From PHAA01 sp963665865 (GTDB taxonomy: Bacteria > Bacillota > Syntrophomonadia > Syntrophomonadales > Syntrophomonadaceae), in the NCBI GenBank assembly GCA_963665865.2, contig CAXXWF010000001.1, forward strand, positions 2,728,001 to 2,792,000: DNA of 64,000 nt, in the 5' to 3' direction. Positions within the stretch are counted from its first letter, which is position 1. Every line of letters begins with the position of its first letter. Shown here piece after piece: positions 1-9,923 of the stretch. Under the pieces are notes generated by a model, which was given only the letters and a program-made list of their open reading frames with translations, was not told where the DNA came from and did no database searches. A program made the position numbers and the translations under genes.

Positions 1-1124
1 CCATCCTGCATAGCTGTCCCAGCATGGAAAACCATGGTTTCACCTTTAAGTGTATCAAGCCCGTTAATTACTTGCCCTTTTTTATACGCGGCCGGATATC
101 CTCCCGACGCTACCACAACGCCCACACACGCTCCCGGGTTGGTTTCTACTGAACAGTCCTGCAAATTACCCGCGGCAGAGGCTTCCAGAATCGGCAACAG
201 ATCACCTTTTAGCATCGGCATCAGAACCTGAGTTTCCGGATCACCAAACCGGGCATTATATTCCAAAACCTTGGGGCCTTCAGCGGTAATCATCAAACCT
301 GCATAAAGAACTCCCTGATAGGGACAGCCTTCGTGCCGCATCGCCTCAATAGTAGGCTTGATGACTTGCTCCACAATCTGTTGGTGCAACTCGGCCGTAT
401 ACAGGGGCGGATTCGTATAGGCTCCCATCCCACCTGTGTTAGGCCCCTCATCATTATCAAAAATGCGCTTATGATCCTGGGCTGATAGCAGGGAAACAAA
501 ATCCTGCCCGTCACTAATAGCAAAAAAGCTTAGTTCTTCACCTATCAGACATTCTTCGACCACAACCTGGTCACCAGACTCTCCGAAACTTTTATCCTGC
601 ATTATACTACAGATCGCTTCTTCAGCATCAGCCTGATTCACAGCTACCACGACCCCTTTGCCGGCAGCCAGTCCATCAGCTTTTATTACCACTGCTTGGC
701 CAGCCTCAGTATAAGTCCGGGCATAGCTGCGGGCAGCTTCGATATCATCAAAGACCTCATAGCGGGCGGTGGGTATACCATATTTTTTAAATAAATTTTT
801 CGAAAATACTTTGCTGCCTTCCAGCCGCGCAGCAGCAGCAGTTGGTCCAAATATTAACAAACCTTCCTGACGGAATCGGTCCACAATACCTTTAACCAAC
901 GGGGCTTCAGGTCCTACCACGGTCAGGTTAATTTCATTATTCCGGGCAAACTCGAGCAAACCTTCAATATCATCTGTCTTTATGGCGATGCATTGCGCTA
1001 TGGCTGCAATCCCAGGATTGCCTGGAGCAGCATATATTTTATCAATCAAAGGACTCTGCGCCAGCTTCCAGACCAGCGCATGTTCTCGTCCGCCCGATCC
1101 GATAACCAGTACCTTTTTACCCAC
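1..1124 (-). CDS. purD: Phosphoribosylamine-glycine ligase (PurD), 3' end outside window
   Basis: ATP-grasp ligase joining phosphoribosylamine and glycine to give GAR, the second step of purine synthesis. About 374 codons are visible of a usual ~420, so the C-terminus lies beyond position 1. The start is a GTG at 1124, with a GGGAGG ribosome site about 8 bases upstream; translation opens VGKKVLVIGSGGREHA, the N-terminal PurD fold. ATP-grasp motifs follow, including KADGLAAGKGVVVA, GGMGAY and NARFGDPETQ. It is the last visible gene of the pur operon, 26 bases after purH. Confidence 0.95.
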   Translation of the reverse strand, partial: MGKKVLVIGSGGREHALVWKLAQSPLIDKIYAAPGNPGIAAIAQCIAIKTDDIEGLLEFARNNEINLTVVGPEAPLVKGIVDRFRQEGLLIFGPTAAAARLEGSKVFSKNLFKKYGIPTARYEVFDDIEAARSYARTYTEAGQAVVIKADGLAAGKGVVVAVNQADAEEAICSIMQDKSFGESGDQVVVEECLIGEELSFFAISDGQDFVSLLSAQDHKRIFDNDEGPNTGGMGAYTNPPLYTAELHQQIVEQVIKPTIEAMRHEGCPYQGVLYAGLMITAEGPKVLEYNARFGDPETQVLMPMLKGDLLPILEASAAGNLQDCSVETNPGACVGVVVASGGYPAAYKKGQVINGLDTLKGETMVFHAGTAMQD

Positions 1125-1150
1125 TCTAAGATCCCTCCCCGCCATATTTG

Positions 1151-2668
1151 TTAGTGTTTGAAATGGCGTATGCCGGTAAATACCATCGCAATGCCATGTT
1201 GGTTACATTCATCAATGCTCTCCTGATCACGAATAGAGCCGCCGGGTTGGATAATGGCCTTAATGCCAGCGGCAGCAGCTAATTCTACGGTATCTTTAAA
1301 AGGGAAAAAAGCATCGGAAGCCATTACCGCACCTCGGCATTTTTCCTTATCTTGCAAAGCGATCCCGGCTGATCCCACCCGATTCATCTGGCCAGCGCCT
1401 ACTCCCACTGTCATCCCATCTTTGGCTACTACAATAGCGTTGGATTTTACATGCTTGGCAACCTTCATGGCAAAAGCCAATTCTTTCAAATCTTCCAGAG
1501 TCGGTTCATTCTGAGTAACTACCTGCAAGTTATTCATGTCCAGGTTATCCTGATCACTCTCCTGCACTACGAATCCACCATCCACAGTCTTAATCTGCAG
1601 CTCTGCATCCGGCAGTATAGGTAGTTCCAGGACCCGCAAATTTTTCTTGCCCTGCAGGCACTCCAGGGCGTCATCATCATAACCAGGGGCAATCATACAC
1701 TCCATAAAAGGCTCCGCTGCTTTGCGAGCAGTAGCCAGGTCTACCTGACGATTAAAAGCAATTATCCCGCCAAAAGCAGAAACCGGATCAGCGGAAAAGG
1801 CTTTCGTATAGGCTTCTTCCAAATTATTGCCCACTGCTGTTCCACAGGGATTTGTGTGTTTAATAATTACACAGGCAGTTTCGGCAAACTCCTTTACCAG
1901 TGACCACCCGGCCTGGGTATCAATAATATTATTATATGAAAGCTCTTTGCCATTCAACTGTTTAACATCGGCCAGTCCTATTCCCGGAGTCATAGTCCGA
2001 TAAAAACAGGCCTTCTGGTGAGGGTTCTCTCCATAGCGCAGTTCATAGACCTTTTCACCGGCCAAAACCATATTGTCTGGAAACATTTCCCCTGCTATTT
2101 TAGCGAAATAGGAAGAAATCATGGCATCATAAGCGGCAGTGTGGGAAAACGCCTCCAGAGCCAGTTTAAATCTCATTTTATGGTCCACATTACCATTGGT
2201 TTCCAATTCACGCAGAACCGGTTCATAAAATTCAGGTTTTACAATAATGATAACATCCTGGTGATTCTTGGCGGCTGATCTTACCATAGTAGGTCCGCCA
2301 ATATCAATATTCTCAATGGCTTCTTCCAGGGTTACATCCTTTTTCGCAATGGTTTCCCGGAAAGGATATAGATTTACTGCCACGATATCAATAGGTTCAA
2401 TCTCATTGGCCGCAATTTGCTGCAGATGATCAGGGATACGCCGAGCCAAAATCCCGCCATGAATCTTAGGGTGGAGAGTCTTAACCCGCCCATCTAAAAT
2501 CTCCGGAAAACCGGTTATTTCCGCTACCTGTCTGACCTTTACCCCAGCCTCCTGGAGAGTGCGGTAGGTTCCACCGGTGGATATTATTTCATAACCCAAT
2601 TTTTCCAACCCTTGAGCAAATTCTATAACTCCAGCTTTGTTGGAAACACTGATTAGAGCTCTCTTCAT
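1151..2668 (-). CDS. purH: Bifunctional AICAR transformylase / IMP cyclohydrolase (PurH)
   Basis: Catalyses the last two steps to IMP. The 505 residues hold an N-terminal cyclohydrolase (MGS-like) domain with ALISVSNKAG and LDGRVKTLHPKIHGG, then the transformylase with RYGENPHQ, the catalytic KHTNPCG loop, and ASDAFFPFKD near the end. I chose the ATG at 2668 because it follows a GGGGG ribosome site and begins exactly at the family start MKRALISVSN. An upstream ATG would add 15 unrelated residues. Length is normal. Confidence 0.97.
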   Translation of the reverse strand: MKRALISVSNKAGVIEFAQGLEKLGYEIISTGGTYRTLQEAGVKVRQVAEITGFPEILDGRVKTLHPKIHGGILARRIPDHLQQIAANEIEPIDIVAVNLYPFRETIAKKDVTLEEAIENIDIGGPTMVRSAAKNHQDVIIIVKPEFYEPVLRELETNGNVDHKMRFKLALEAFSHTAAYDAMISSYFAKIAGEMFPDNMVLAGEKVYELRYGENPHQKACFYRTMTPGIGLADVKQLNGKELSYNNIIDTQAGWSLVKEFAETACVIIKHTNPCGTAVGNNLEEAYTKAFSADPVSAFGGIIAFNRQVDLATARKAAEPFMECMIAPGYDDDALECLQGKKNLRVLELPILPDAELQIKTVDGGFVVQESDQDNLDMNNLQVVTQNEPTLEDLKELAFAMKVAKHVKSNAIVVAKDGMTVGVGAGQMNRVGSAGIALQDKEKCRGAVMASDAFFPFKDTVELAAAAGIKAIIQPGGSIRDQESIDECNQHGIAMVFTGIRHFKH

Positions 2669-2681
2669 TATTGCCAACCCC

Positions 2682-3308
2682 CTAATTAATATGTACGATT
2701 CTTCCCTCAACAAAAATCCGGCCCTCAGCTAATAACTGCAGAACCTGGCTATAAATACGATGTTCTTCCGCCAGAATACGTTCCGCCAGAACCTCCTCGG
2801 TATCATCTGTTAGCACTGGTACCACTGCCTGCATGATGATCGGTCCAGAATCCATTCCCGCGTCCACAAAGTGAACTGTACAACCACTAAACTTCACTCC
2901 ATATTCCACCGCTTGTCTTTGCGCATGCAGCCCCGCAAAAGACGGCAGAAGGGCGGGGTGAATGTTTACTATTCTCAATTTAAAGGCTTCCAGCAGCACC
3001 TTACCCACCAAGCGCATATAGCCGGCTAAGACAACAATGTCAATATCCAGGGCTTTTAAATTTTTTACAATTTCCGCTTCGTACTCCTCCCGGTTGTTAT
3101 AGTCTTTCGGGTTTATGAATAAGGCTTTTATACTAATGGCCCTGGCTCTGCTTAGAGCTGGAGCCTCTCCCTGATCGCTAATAAGCAGGCATATATCGGC
3201 ATTCAATTTACCGGCTTGGATCGCTTCGTTTACGGCTATAAAATTGCTGCCGCGACCGGAAGCCAGAACAGCCAGCTTAAGCCGTTTCGGTTCAACTATT
3301 CGTATCAT
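2682..3308 (-). CDS. purN: Phosphoribosylglycinamide formyltransferase (PurN)
   Basis: Folate-dependent GAR transformylase, third step of the pathway. The 208 residues show ASGRGSNF near the N-terminus and NIHPALLPSF followed by GCTVHFVDAGMDSGPI, which carry the catalytic Asn, His and Asp of the formyltransferase fold. The start codon overlaps the purM stop as ATGA, so the two genes are translationally coupled. The purH start lies 13 bases downstream of its stop. Confidence 0.97.
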   Translation of the reverse strand: MIRIVEPKRLKLAVLASGRGSNFIAVNEAIQAGKLNADICLLISDQGEAPALSRARAISIKALFINPKDYNNREEYEAEIVKNLKALDIDIVVLAGYMRLVGKVLLEAFKLRIVNIHPALLPSFAGLHAQRQAVEYGVKFSGCTVHFVDAGMDSGPIIMQAVVPVLTDDTEEVLAERILAEEHRIYSQVLQLLAEGRIFVEGRIVHIN

Positions 3309-4342
3309 CTAATAATAACCTTCGGTTCTCTGGAATTGACCTTACCAATAACCACGGGGTTTTCTCCTTCCATTCGCAGGTGCATTAATAGTGTATCAAC
3401 CATATCAGGTGCAACTACTATTATAAATCCTATCCCCATATTAAAAGTACGAAACATTTCCTCTGAGGGAACATTCCCCATGCGGGCAATCATTTGAAAA
3501 ACTGCGGGGATTTCCAGAGAAGCGGTATCAATCTCGGCTCCTAATCCATCGGGCATAATCCTCTGCAAATTTTCTGCCATTCCCCCGCCGGTAATATGAG
3601 CCATACCGCGAATTTCGATTTCCTTGAGTAAAGATAAAATCGGCTGGACATAAATCCGGGTAGGAGTCATCAATGTCTCACCCAGGGTCGAGCCTAATTC
3701 TTCTACATAATCCTCGAGTTTCAAGCCGGATTCTTCCATAAGAACTTTGCGAACCAACGAAAAACCGTTGGAATGAATCCCGGATGACTTAAGACCTACC
3801 AGTACATCACCATCTTCGATAGCTGATCCGTTTACCAAGCTGGCTCGATCCACTACACCTACGGTAAAGCCAGCCATATCAAATTCACCTTCAGTATAAA
3901 AACCTGGCATTTCTGCTGTTTCTCCCCCGACCAGGGAACATCCAGCCTGGATACAGCCTTCACTTACTCCCTTGACCAAGTCCTCGATCATTTCCGGATG
4001 GAGTTTGCCCAGAGCTATATAATCCAGGAAAAAAAGTGGCTCAGCCCCGTGGGTGAGTATATCATTAACACACATTGCCACCAGATCAATCCCAACTGTA
4101 TGGTAAATACCCAATGCCTGGGCTATCTTCAACTTGGTCCCCACGCCATCTGTACCCGATACTAAAACGGGCTCCTTGTACTTCGAGGAATTGAGGGCAA
4201 AAAATCCACCGAAAGAACCAATCCCCGATAGTACTTCTGGTCTTTTGGTTCTGTCTACCCATTTTTTGATGAGGTCTACGGATTGGTTGGCAGCGTCTAT
4301 GTCAACACCTGCCTGCTTGTAAGTCATACCTTCCTTCTCCAT
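3305..4342 (-). CDS. purM: AIR synthetase, phosphoribosylformylglycinamidine cyclo-ligase (PurM)
   Basis: ATP-dependent ring closure of FGAM to AIR. The 345 residues have the PurM-fold ATP loop SGTDGVGTKLKIA, then GGETAEMPGFY and VGLKSSGIHSNGFSL. The ATG follows GGAGGG with good spacing. It sits 61 bases after purF and overlaps purN by four bases. Length is typical. Confidence 0.97.
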   Translation of the reverse strand: MEKEGMTYKQAGVDIDAANQSVDLIKKWVDRTKRPEVLSGIGSFGGFFALNSSKYKEPVLVSGTDGVGTKLKIAQALGIYHTVGIDLVAMCVNDILTHGAEPLFFLDYIALGKLHPEMIEDLVKGVSEGCIQAGCSLVGGETAEMPGFYTEGEFDMAGFTVGVVDRASLVNGSAIEDGDVLVGLKSSGIHSNGFSLVRKVLMEESGLKLEDYVEELGSTLGETLMTPTRIYVQPILSLLKEIEIRGMAHITGGGMAENLQRIMPDGLGAEIDTASLEIPAVFQMIARMGNVPSEEMFRTFNMGIGFIIVVAPDMVDTLLMHLRMEGENPVVIGKVNSREPKVIIR

Positions 4343-4403
4343 AATTAACCCTCCAACAATTCAATTTTTTGTTTCATTGAATTTGATGCTAATTTCTCAG
4401 AAA

Positions 4404-5801
4404 TCATTTACACTCTTCGCCAGCTGGGTAATCGCCACTAAAACAGGCCGCACAGAATATACCCGGATCACTTTTCATGGCGGCAAACATCCCTTCCATA
4501 CTGATATAATGCAGACTGTCCGCGCCAATATAATCGTTGATTTGTCCAACATCCATGGTGCTGGCTATGAGTTCTTCCCGGCGGGAAGTATCGATGCCAT
4601 AATAACAGGGAAACGATGTAGGAGGTGAGGCAATTAAAACATGTACTTCTTTCGCCCCGACATTACGAAGCATTTGGACTATTTTCTTACTGGTGGTACC
4701 CCGTACAATAGAATCATCTATCATAATGATCCGTTTACCAGCCACAACCTCTCCAACTGCATTGAGCTTTAACCTAACCCCGAGTTCTCGCATCTGTTGG
4801 GTAGGTTGAATAAAGGTCCGACCTACGTAACGATTCTTCATTAATCCTTCTTCAAAGGGCAGCCCTGATTCCTCGGCATAACCCAGGGCCGCAGCCGTCC
4901 CCGAGTCTGGTACCGAAATGACCATATCCGCATCTATTTTGCATTCCCGAGCCAATTGTTTGCCCAGTTCCCGCCGTACCCGGTTCACGTTTAAACCGTC
5001 AATAGTACTGTCGGGACGAGCAAAATATATATATTCGAATATGCAGTGGGCCTTGCGCGGTGACTTGATTACTTGCAGGGAACGCAAACCGTTACAATCG
5101 ATTACCACGACTTCTCCGGGGTTAACATCCCGCAGAAACTCCGCTCCTACCGTGTCCAGCGCCGCTGACTCGGAGGCCATTATATAATCCCCATTCAGCT
5201 TGCCAATGCACAAAGGACGAATCCCCATCTGATCGCGCACTCCTACCAGACGGTCCTCGGTCATAATCAACAGGGCAAAAGCACCTTTGATATCAATCAT
5301 TGATTTAGCCAGGGCATCTTCCATAGAGTCCTGGGAATAGCGCGCCAACAGATTGGCAATGATTTCTGTATCGGTTGTGGTCTGGAAGACAGAACCATAA
5401 GTCTCCAGTCTCTTCTTCAGTTCTACAGTATTAACCAGGTTCCCATTATGAGCCAGAGCCACCATGCCTTTTAAATAGTGAAACACCAGCGGCTGCGCAT
5501 TTACATAGGCACTGCCTCCAGTGGTGGAATAACGAACATGACCGATGGCTATATTACCATGCAGTTGTTCAATATCTTGCGATTTTACTACATCTGAAAC
5601 CAGTCCCATACCCTTGTGCAATCCAATTTTATGTCCGTCAGAAACAGCAATTCCTGCACTTTCCTGGCCCCGATGCTGCAGAGCATAGAGACCGTAAAAA
5701 GTTGTACGGGCAGCATCGGTAGTGCTGGCAGGATTATTCATAAATATACCGAAGACCCCGCACTCGTCTTTAAATTTATCTTCTTCTACTTCATAAAACA
5801 T
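4404..5801 (-). CDS. purF: Amidophosphoribosyltransferase (PurF), Fe-S type
   Basis: Committing enzyme of purine synthesis: PRPP plus glutamine to phosphoribosylamine. It has an N-terminal Ntn glutaminase domain and a C-terminal PRTase domain with the PRPP loop IMIDDSIVRGTTS. CGVFGI follows a short acidic leader, so Cys14 is probably exposed by propeptide removal, as in the Bacillus-type enzyme. Cysteines near the C-terminus (SFPCYYG and CAACF) match ligands of the oxygen-labile [4Fe-4S] cluster of that class, which fits an anaerobe. I chose the ATG at 5801, nine bases after GGAGGG; an ATG at 5819 precedes that site. The 5' end overlaps purL by 16 bases. Confidence 0.96.
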   Translation of the reverse strand: MFYEVEEDKFKDECGVFGIFMNNPASTTDAARTTFYGLYALQHRGQESAGIAVSDGHKIGLHKGMGLVSDVVKSQDIEQLHGNIAIGHVRYSTTGGSAYVNAQPLVFHYLKGMVALAHNGNLVNTVELKKRLETYGSVFQTTTDTEIIANLLARYSQDSMEDALAKSMIDIKGAFALLIMTEDRLVGVRDQMGIRPLCIGKLNGDYIMASESAALDTVGAEFLRDVNPGEVVVIDCNGLRSLQVIKSPRKAHCIFEYIYFARPDSTIDGLNVNRVRRELGKQLARECKIDADMVISVPDSGTAAALGYAEESGLPFEEGLMKNRYVGRTFIQPTQQMRELGVRLKLNAVGEVVAGKRIIMIDDSIVRGTTSKKIVQMLRNVGAKEVHVLIASPPTSFPCYYGIDTSRREELIASTMDVGQINDYIGADSLHYISMEGMFAAMKSDPGIFCAACFSGDYPAGEECK

Positions 5802-7987
5802 TCGATTGCTTCCCTCCATGTTCTACAAGCCTCCTGAACAGACAGTCTGGCAATCTCTATCCCGCTGTCTTCCACCTGTATTTCATCTCCACCCACGGTG
5901 CCAATTATTCTCATCTCGACCTCATTCTCAATTACCAACTGCACTAATCTACCCATATCAGCCCGTTTGACGCTGGCTACCACTCGGCCCGGGGCTTCTG
6001 AGAATAAAACTCCATCTGTTCTAGCCTCACCGCTATTAATTTTAATATTGCAGCCTATATTACCCTTTATGGACGATTCAGCCAAGGTAACGGCCAGTCC
6101 TCCTTCAGAGATATCATGACAGGACTGAAGAATCTTGGCGTGAATAAGGCTTTGAATTAATACTAGCAGTGTTTTTTCTTGTTCCAGGTTTACCTCAGGT
6201 ATCTCACCCGTCTCCAGCCCGTGACAAACGCTCAAATATTCGGAGCCTCCCAGTTCATCCCGGAACTTGCCCAGCAGTACGATTAAGTCACCGGCCTCTT
6301 TGAAAGCCATATCGCAACGCAGTTCTATATCTTTCAGGAGCCCTACCATTCCTACAACTGGAGTAGGATAAATTGCTCCCTGGGCGGTCTCGTTATAGAG
6401 GCTGACATTGCCGCTCACCACCGGGGTGTTTAAAGTCCGAGCGGCTGCACTCATACCGGCAATGGCATTCTGCATCTGCCAGTATATGTTGGGCTTTTCA
6501 GGATTACCAAAATTGAGGCAGTTGGTTAAAGCCAGTGGCTCTGCTCCTACACAGGCCAGGTTGCGGGCTGCTTCACAGACCGCCATCATACCCCCTCGAT
6601 AGGGGTCCAAATAAACAAAGCGACTGTTGCAATCGGTAACCAGGGCTACTCCCTTGCGGGTTCCCTTGATACGTATGACTGCGGCGTCGCCGTCTCCCGG
6701 AATAACAGAGGTATTGGTCATCACCTGGTAATCATATTGCGAGAAAATCCATTTCTTACTGGCTATGTTAGGTGATGCCAGGAGTTTCAGTAATGCCTCC
6801 TGCGGGTTGGTCTGCCCCAACGATTGCAGGGCAAAATCTCTATTTTCCTGATAATAAGCAGGCTCCTCAGCTATACGCACATAAACCGGACATCCTTCGG
6901 TAAGTGCCATCACCGGCACTTCACCTACTACGGTATCTCCTTCCAATACCCTAAAGATACCGTCATCAGTTACCGTACCGATCGCAACCGCATCGAGACC
7001 CCATTTATCGAAAATCTCTTCTATCCTCTGCTCCATACCGGGACGGGGCATAATAAGCATCCTCTCCTGAGATTCGGACAACATGACCTCATAGGGGCTC
7101 ATACCCGTCTCCCGCCGCGGTACCTTGAGTACATCCACATTCACACCTCGGCCCTTTTTGCTTGCACACTCCGCAATTGAACTGGTCAGTCCGGCTGCCC
7201 CCAAATCTTGCATTCCTGCCACCAGATCTTCATGGATTAGTTCCAGGCAGGCTTCGATTAGTAGTTTCTCCATAAAAGGATCCCCGACCTGCACCGAGGG
7301 ACGCTTCTCTTTTGATTTTTCCGATAATTCTTCCGAAGCAAATGTTGCCCCATGAATACCATCCCGACCAGTTTTGGCACCAACGATCATGATCGTGCTG
7401 CCTACCTCACCGGCAACCGCGAGGGCGATCTCATCCGTTTTCACCAGTCCCACACACATCGCGTTTACCAGCGGATTGCCTTTATAGGCTTCATTAAAGT
7501 ACACTTCCCCACCCACAGTGGGAATACCCAGACAGTTGCCATAGTCACCAATGCCGGCTACCACTCCGGATAGGAGTTCTCGAACCCGTGCATCTTCCAA
7601 GCCCCCAAAACGCAGGGAATTCAAATTGGCAATAGGCCGAGCGCCCATCGTAAAAATATCACGTACAATCCCGCCCACCCCGGTAGCTGCCCCTTGATAG
7701 GGCTCTATGGCTGAAGGGTGGTTGTGACTCTCAATTTTGAATACCAGAGCTTGCCCATCACCGATGTCGACAACCCCGGCATTTTCTCCCGGACCTTGAA
7801 TAACCTGCGGTCCCTCCGTAGGAAAGGTCTTTAATAACGGGCGCGAATTCTTGTAGCCGCAATGTTCCGACCACATAACTGCAAAGATCCCGGTCTCCAC
7901 ATAATTGAGCTCCCGGTTCATTATAGCCTTTATCTTACCGTATTCCTCATCGGTCAGGCCCATCTCTTTATAGGTCAGTTCTTTCAT
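5786..7987 (-). CDS. purL: FGAM synthase large subunit (PurL, small-type)
   Basis: Synthetase subunit of formylglycinamidine ribonucleotide synthase, partnered with PurQ and PurS. The 733 residues match the Gram-positive PurL, which lacks the glutaminase domain of the 1300-residue proteobacterial form. It shows WSEHCGYKNS, HNHPSAIEPYQGAATGVGG and GPGENAG. The ATG overlaps the purQ stop as ATGA, which fixes the start; an upstream ATG at 8071 would add 28 residues read from inside purQ. Confidence 0.97.
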   Translation of the reverse strand: MKELTYKEMGLTDEEYGKIKAIMNRELNYVETGIFAVMWSEHCGYKNSRPLLKTFPTEGPQVIQGPGENAGVVDIGDGQALVFKIESHNHPSAIEPYQGAATGVGGIVRDIFTMGARPIANLNSLRFGGLEDARVRELLSGVVAGIGDYGNCLGIPTVGGEVYFNEAYKGNPLVNAMCVGLVKTDEIALAVAGEVGSTIMIVGAKTGRDGIHGATFASEELSEKSKEKRPSVQVGDPFMEKLLIEACLELIHEDLVAGMQDLGAAGLTSSIAECASKKGRGVNVDVLKVPRRETGMSPYEVMLSESQERMLIMPRPGMEQRIEEIFDKWGLDAVAIGTVTDDGIFRVLEGDTVVGEVPVMALTEGCPVYVRIAEEPAYYQENRDFALQSLGQTNPQEALLKLLASPNIASKKWIFSQYDYQVMTNTSVIPGDGDAAVIRIKGTRKGVALVTDCNSRFVYLDPYRGGMMAVCEAARNLACVGAEPLALTNCLNFGNPEKPNIYWQMQNAIAGMSAAARTLNTPVVSGNVSLYNETAQGAIYPTPVVGMVGLLKDIELRCDMAFKEAGDLIVLLGKFRDELGGSEYLSVCHGLETGEIPEVNLEQEKTLLVLIQSLIHAKILQSCHDISEGGLAVTLAESSIKGNIGCNIKINSGEARTDGVLFSEAPGRVVASVKRADMGRLVQLVIENEVEMRIIGTVGGDEIQVEDSGIEIARLSVQEACRTWREAIECFMK

Positions 7988-8688
7988 TTGCGCCCTACCT
8001 CCTGAAATGATTCCAGCATAGATGCAAAAATCTTGTACCCATCCGTGCCACCCAGAATTTGCTCTGAACACCTTTCCGGATGGGGCATCATCCCCAGTAC
8101 ATTACCCTGTTTATTAATAATCCCGGCAATGTTCGCCACCGAACCATTGGGATTGAAAGCCATGTCTTCATCACCGTTGGCATTGCAATAGGTGAATAAG
8201 ATGCGATTTTCCCTCTGTAATTCCATCAGCGTTGCCTCATCACAAAAATAATTGCCCTCACCATGGGCGATCGGTACCCTTATTATTTCGTTCTGCTGAA
8301 GAAGCTTACTAAAAGCGGTATCATTGCGTTTGACTTTTAAATTAACCCCATCACAGATAAATTTCAGGCTCCGGTTGCGCAGCATTGCTCCAGGTAAAAG
8401 TCCGGCCTCCAATAATATTTGAAATCCATTACAGATTCCAATCAATAGGCCGCCCTGATTAGCAAAATCGATAACCGCAGGCATAACCGGCGAAAAGCGA
8501 GCAATCGCGCCAGTTCTTAGATAATCACCGTAGGAAAATCCCCCCGGTAATATTAAAGCATCATAGCCTAGTACGCTGGTTTCTTTATGCCAGATATATT
8601 CTGCCTCCTGGCCCAAAACATCCTTGATTACGTTATAACAGTCAGCATCACAGTTTGAGCCGGGGAATACGACCACGCCAAATTTCAT
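7984..8688 (-). CDS. purQ: FGAM synthase glutaminase subunit (PurQ)
   Basis: Class I glutamine amidotransferase that feeds ammonia to PurL. The 234 residues have FPGSNCDAD at the N-terminus, the nucleophile elbow GICNGFQIL and the PHPER histidine/glutamate pair near the end. It starts two bases after purS ends and overlaps purL by four, as expected for the PurSQL complex made in fixed stoichiometry. Confidence 0.97.
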   Translation of the reverse strand: MKFGVVVFPGSNCDADCYNVIKDVLGQEAEYIWHKETSVLGYDALILPGGFSYGDYLRTGAIARFSPVMPAVIDFANQGGLLIGICNGFQILLEAGLLPGAMLRNRSLKFICDGVNLKVKRNDTAFSKLLQQNEIIRVPIAHGEGNYFCDEATLMELQRENRILFTYCNANGDEDMAFNPNGSVANIAGIINKQGNVLGMMPHPERCSEQILGGTDGYKIFASMLESFQEVGRK

Positions 8689-8690
8689 AT

Positions 8691-8942
8691 CTATTCAGCC
8701 TCCACCATCTCTACCCGGTAGTTTTCGATAACCGGGTTGGCCAGCAGCTTATCACTCATTTCCTGTAACTCTATCCGAGCCGTATCTGCATCAGCTGCGC
8801 CCAGCCACACTTCTATAAACTTGCCAATCCTGACCTCATTTACTGCCTCGTAATTAAGTACGTGCAAAGACTTTTTGACTGCACTTCCCTGTGGGTCGAG
8901 CACTCCCTCTTTTAAGGTTACATAAATATTGGCTTTAAACAC
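8691..8942 (-). CDS. purS: FGAM synthase subunit PurS
   Basis: Small bridging subunit of the PurSQL complex. With a GTG start at 8942 the product has 83 residues, the normal size. That GTG follows AGGAGG by seven bases. A longer reading from 8963 adds seven residues that include the ribosome site. FKANIYVTLKEGVLDPQG and the alternating beta-alpha pattern match PurS. Confidence 0.95.
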   Translation of the reverse strand: MFKANIYVTLKEGVLDPQGSAVKKSLHVLNYEAVNEVRIGKFIEVWLGAADADTARIELQEMSDKLLANPVIENYRVEMVEAE

Positions 8943-8987
8943 TGTAATACCTCCTAAGCGCAATGCGCAATATTTGACTTTAAGATA

Positions 8988-9147
8988 TACGATAGACGCG
9001 GAATTACGCGGATTTTATATGACTTACGCGGCTAATTTATTAAAAAAATGGAGTATTCTGATTAATAGCCTATGGAAACTTCAGCTACGATTAATGTTGC
9101 CGCGTTATTCTGCGCCTAATGGTCCGCGTTATCCGCGTCTATCGTTC
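8988..9147. repeat. 160-bp element with inverted GACGCGGA-rich ends between purC and purS
   Basis: The left end (8991-9014, reading GATAGACGCGGA then TTACGCGGAT) and the right end (9123-9145, reverse complement GATAGACGCGGA then TAACGCGGA) form an imperfect ~24-bp inverted repeat around ~110 bp of AT-rich sequence without a credible ORF. It interrupts an otherwise tightly packed operon. Looks like a small non-autonomous (MITE-like) insertion; no transposase is visible. The whole purC-purS gap is 8943-9163. Confidence 0.5.
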
Positions 9148-9163
9148 CCTGTCTACTTCCTGA

Positions 9164-9877
9164 CTAACCAAGCGCTTTTTCTATCCTGTGAACCACTTCT
9201 TGATAGGCTTCTTCTTCTTTGCCCAGGTCTCTGCGGAAACGGTCCTTATCTAGTTTTTCCAGACTCACCTTATCCCAGAGCCGGCAGGTATCCGGAGAAA
9301 TTTCGTCACCTAATATAACCCGCCCTTCATAGATACCGAATTCCAATTTGAAATCTACCAAGATAATACCGATGCTGTCAAAAAAGGTTTGCAAAACATT
9401 GTTTATCTTATGAGCTTGCCTGTCCATATCTTTTAACTGCTCATCTGTAGCCCACCCTAGTATCCGCGCGTGGTATTCATTAATCATTGGGTCGTGCAAT
9501 TCGTCATCTTTATAGTAGAGTTCAATGATAGGCAAATCCAGAGGAATGCCTTCCTCTTTCCCTACCCTATTGGCAAGGCTGCCGGCGATAACATTGCGAA
9601 CCACAACCTCTACCGGAATTATCTGCAGACTCTTGACCAGCACATTCCGATCGTCAATTTGTCTGATTAAATGGGTCTCAACACCCTCTTTTTCCAAGAG
9701 CTTAAACAGGAGGTTGGACACCCGGTTGTTAACAATGCCCTTATTTTGAATTATTCCCTTTTTTAGTCCATCGAAAGCCGTAGCATCATCTTTATATTTC
9801 ATCAAGAACTCTTTTTCATTAGCAGTAGAATATATCTGCTTGGCCTTACCTTCGTATAGTAATTCCCCTGTTGGCAT
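9164..9877 (-). CDS. purC: SAICAR synthetase (PurC)
   Basis: Joins CAIR and aspartate to give SAICAR. About 237 residues, with LLYEGKAKQIYST at the N-terminus, then ELYYKDDELHDPMIN and VDFKLEFG. Two ATGs are possible. The one at 9886 touches the AGGAAGG ribosome site, so the second, at 9877 with nine bases of spacing, is preferred. Palindromic elements lie on both sides of the gene, separating it from purB and purS. Confidence 0.96.
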   Translation of the reverse strand: MPTGELLYEGKAKQIYSTANEKEFLMKYKDDATAFDGLKKGIIQNKGIVNNRVSNLLFKLLEKEGVETHLIRQIDDRNVLVKSLQIIPVEVVVRNVIAGSLANRVGKEEGIPLDLPIIELYYKDDELHDPMINEYHARILGWATDEQLKDMDRQAHKINNVLQTFFDSIGIILVDFKLEFGIYEGRVILGDEISPDTCRLWDKVSLEKLDKDRFRRDLGKEEEAYQEVVHRIEKALG

Positions 9878-9923
9878 ATTCCTCATCCTTCCTAATAATT
9901 ATCTTGTGTAAGCGGAAAACGCT

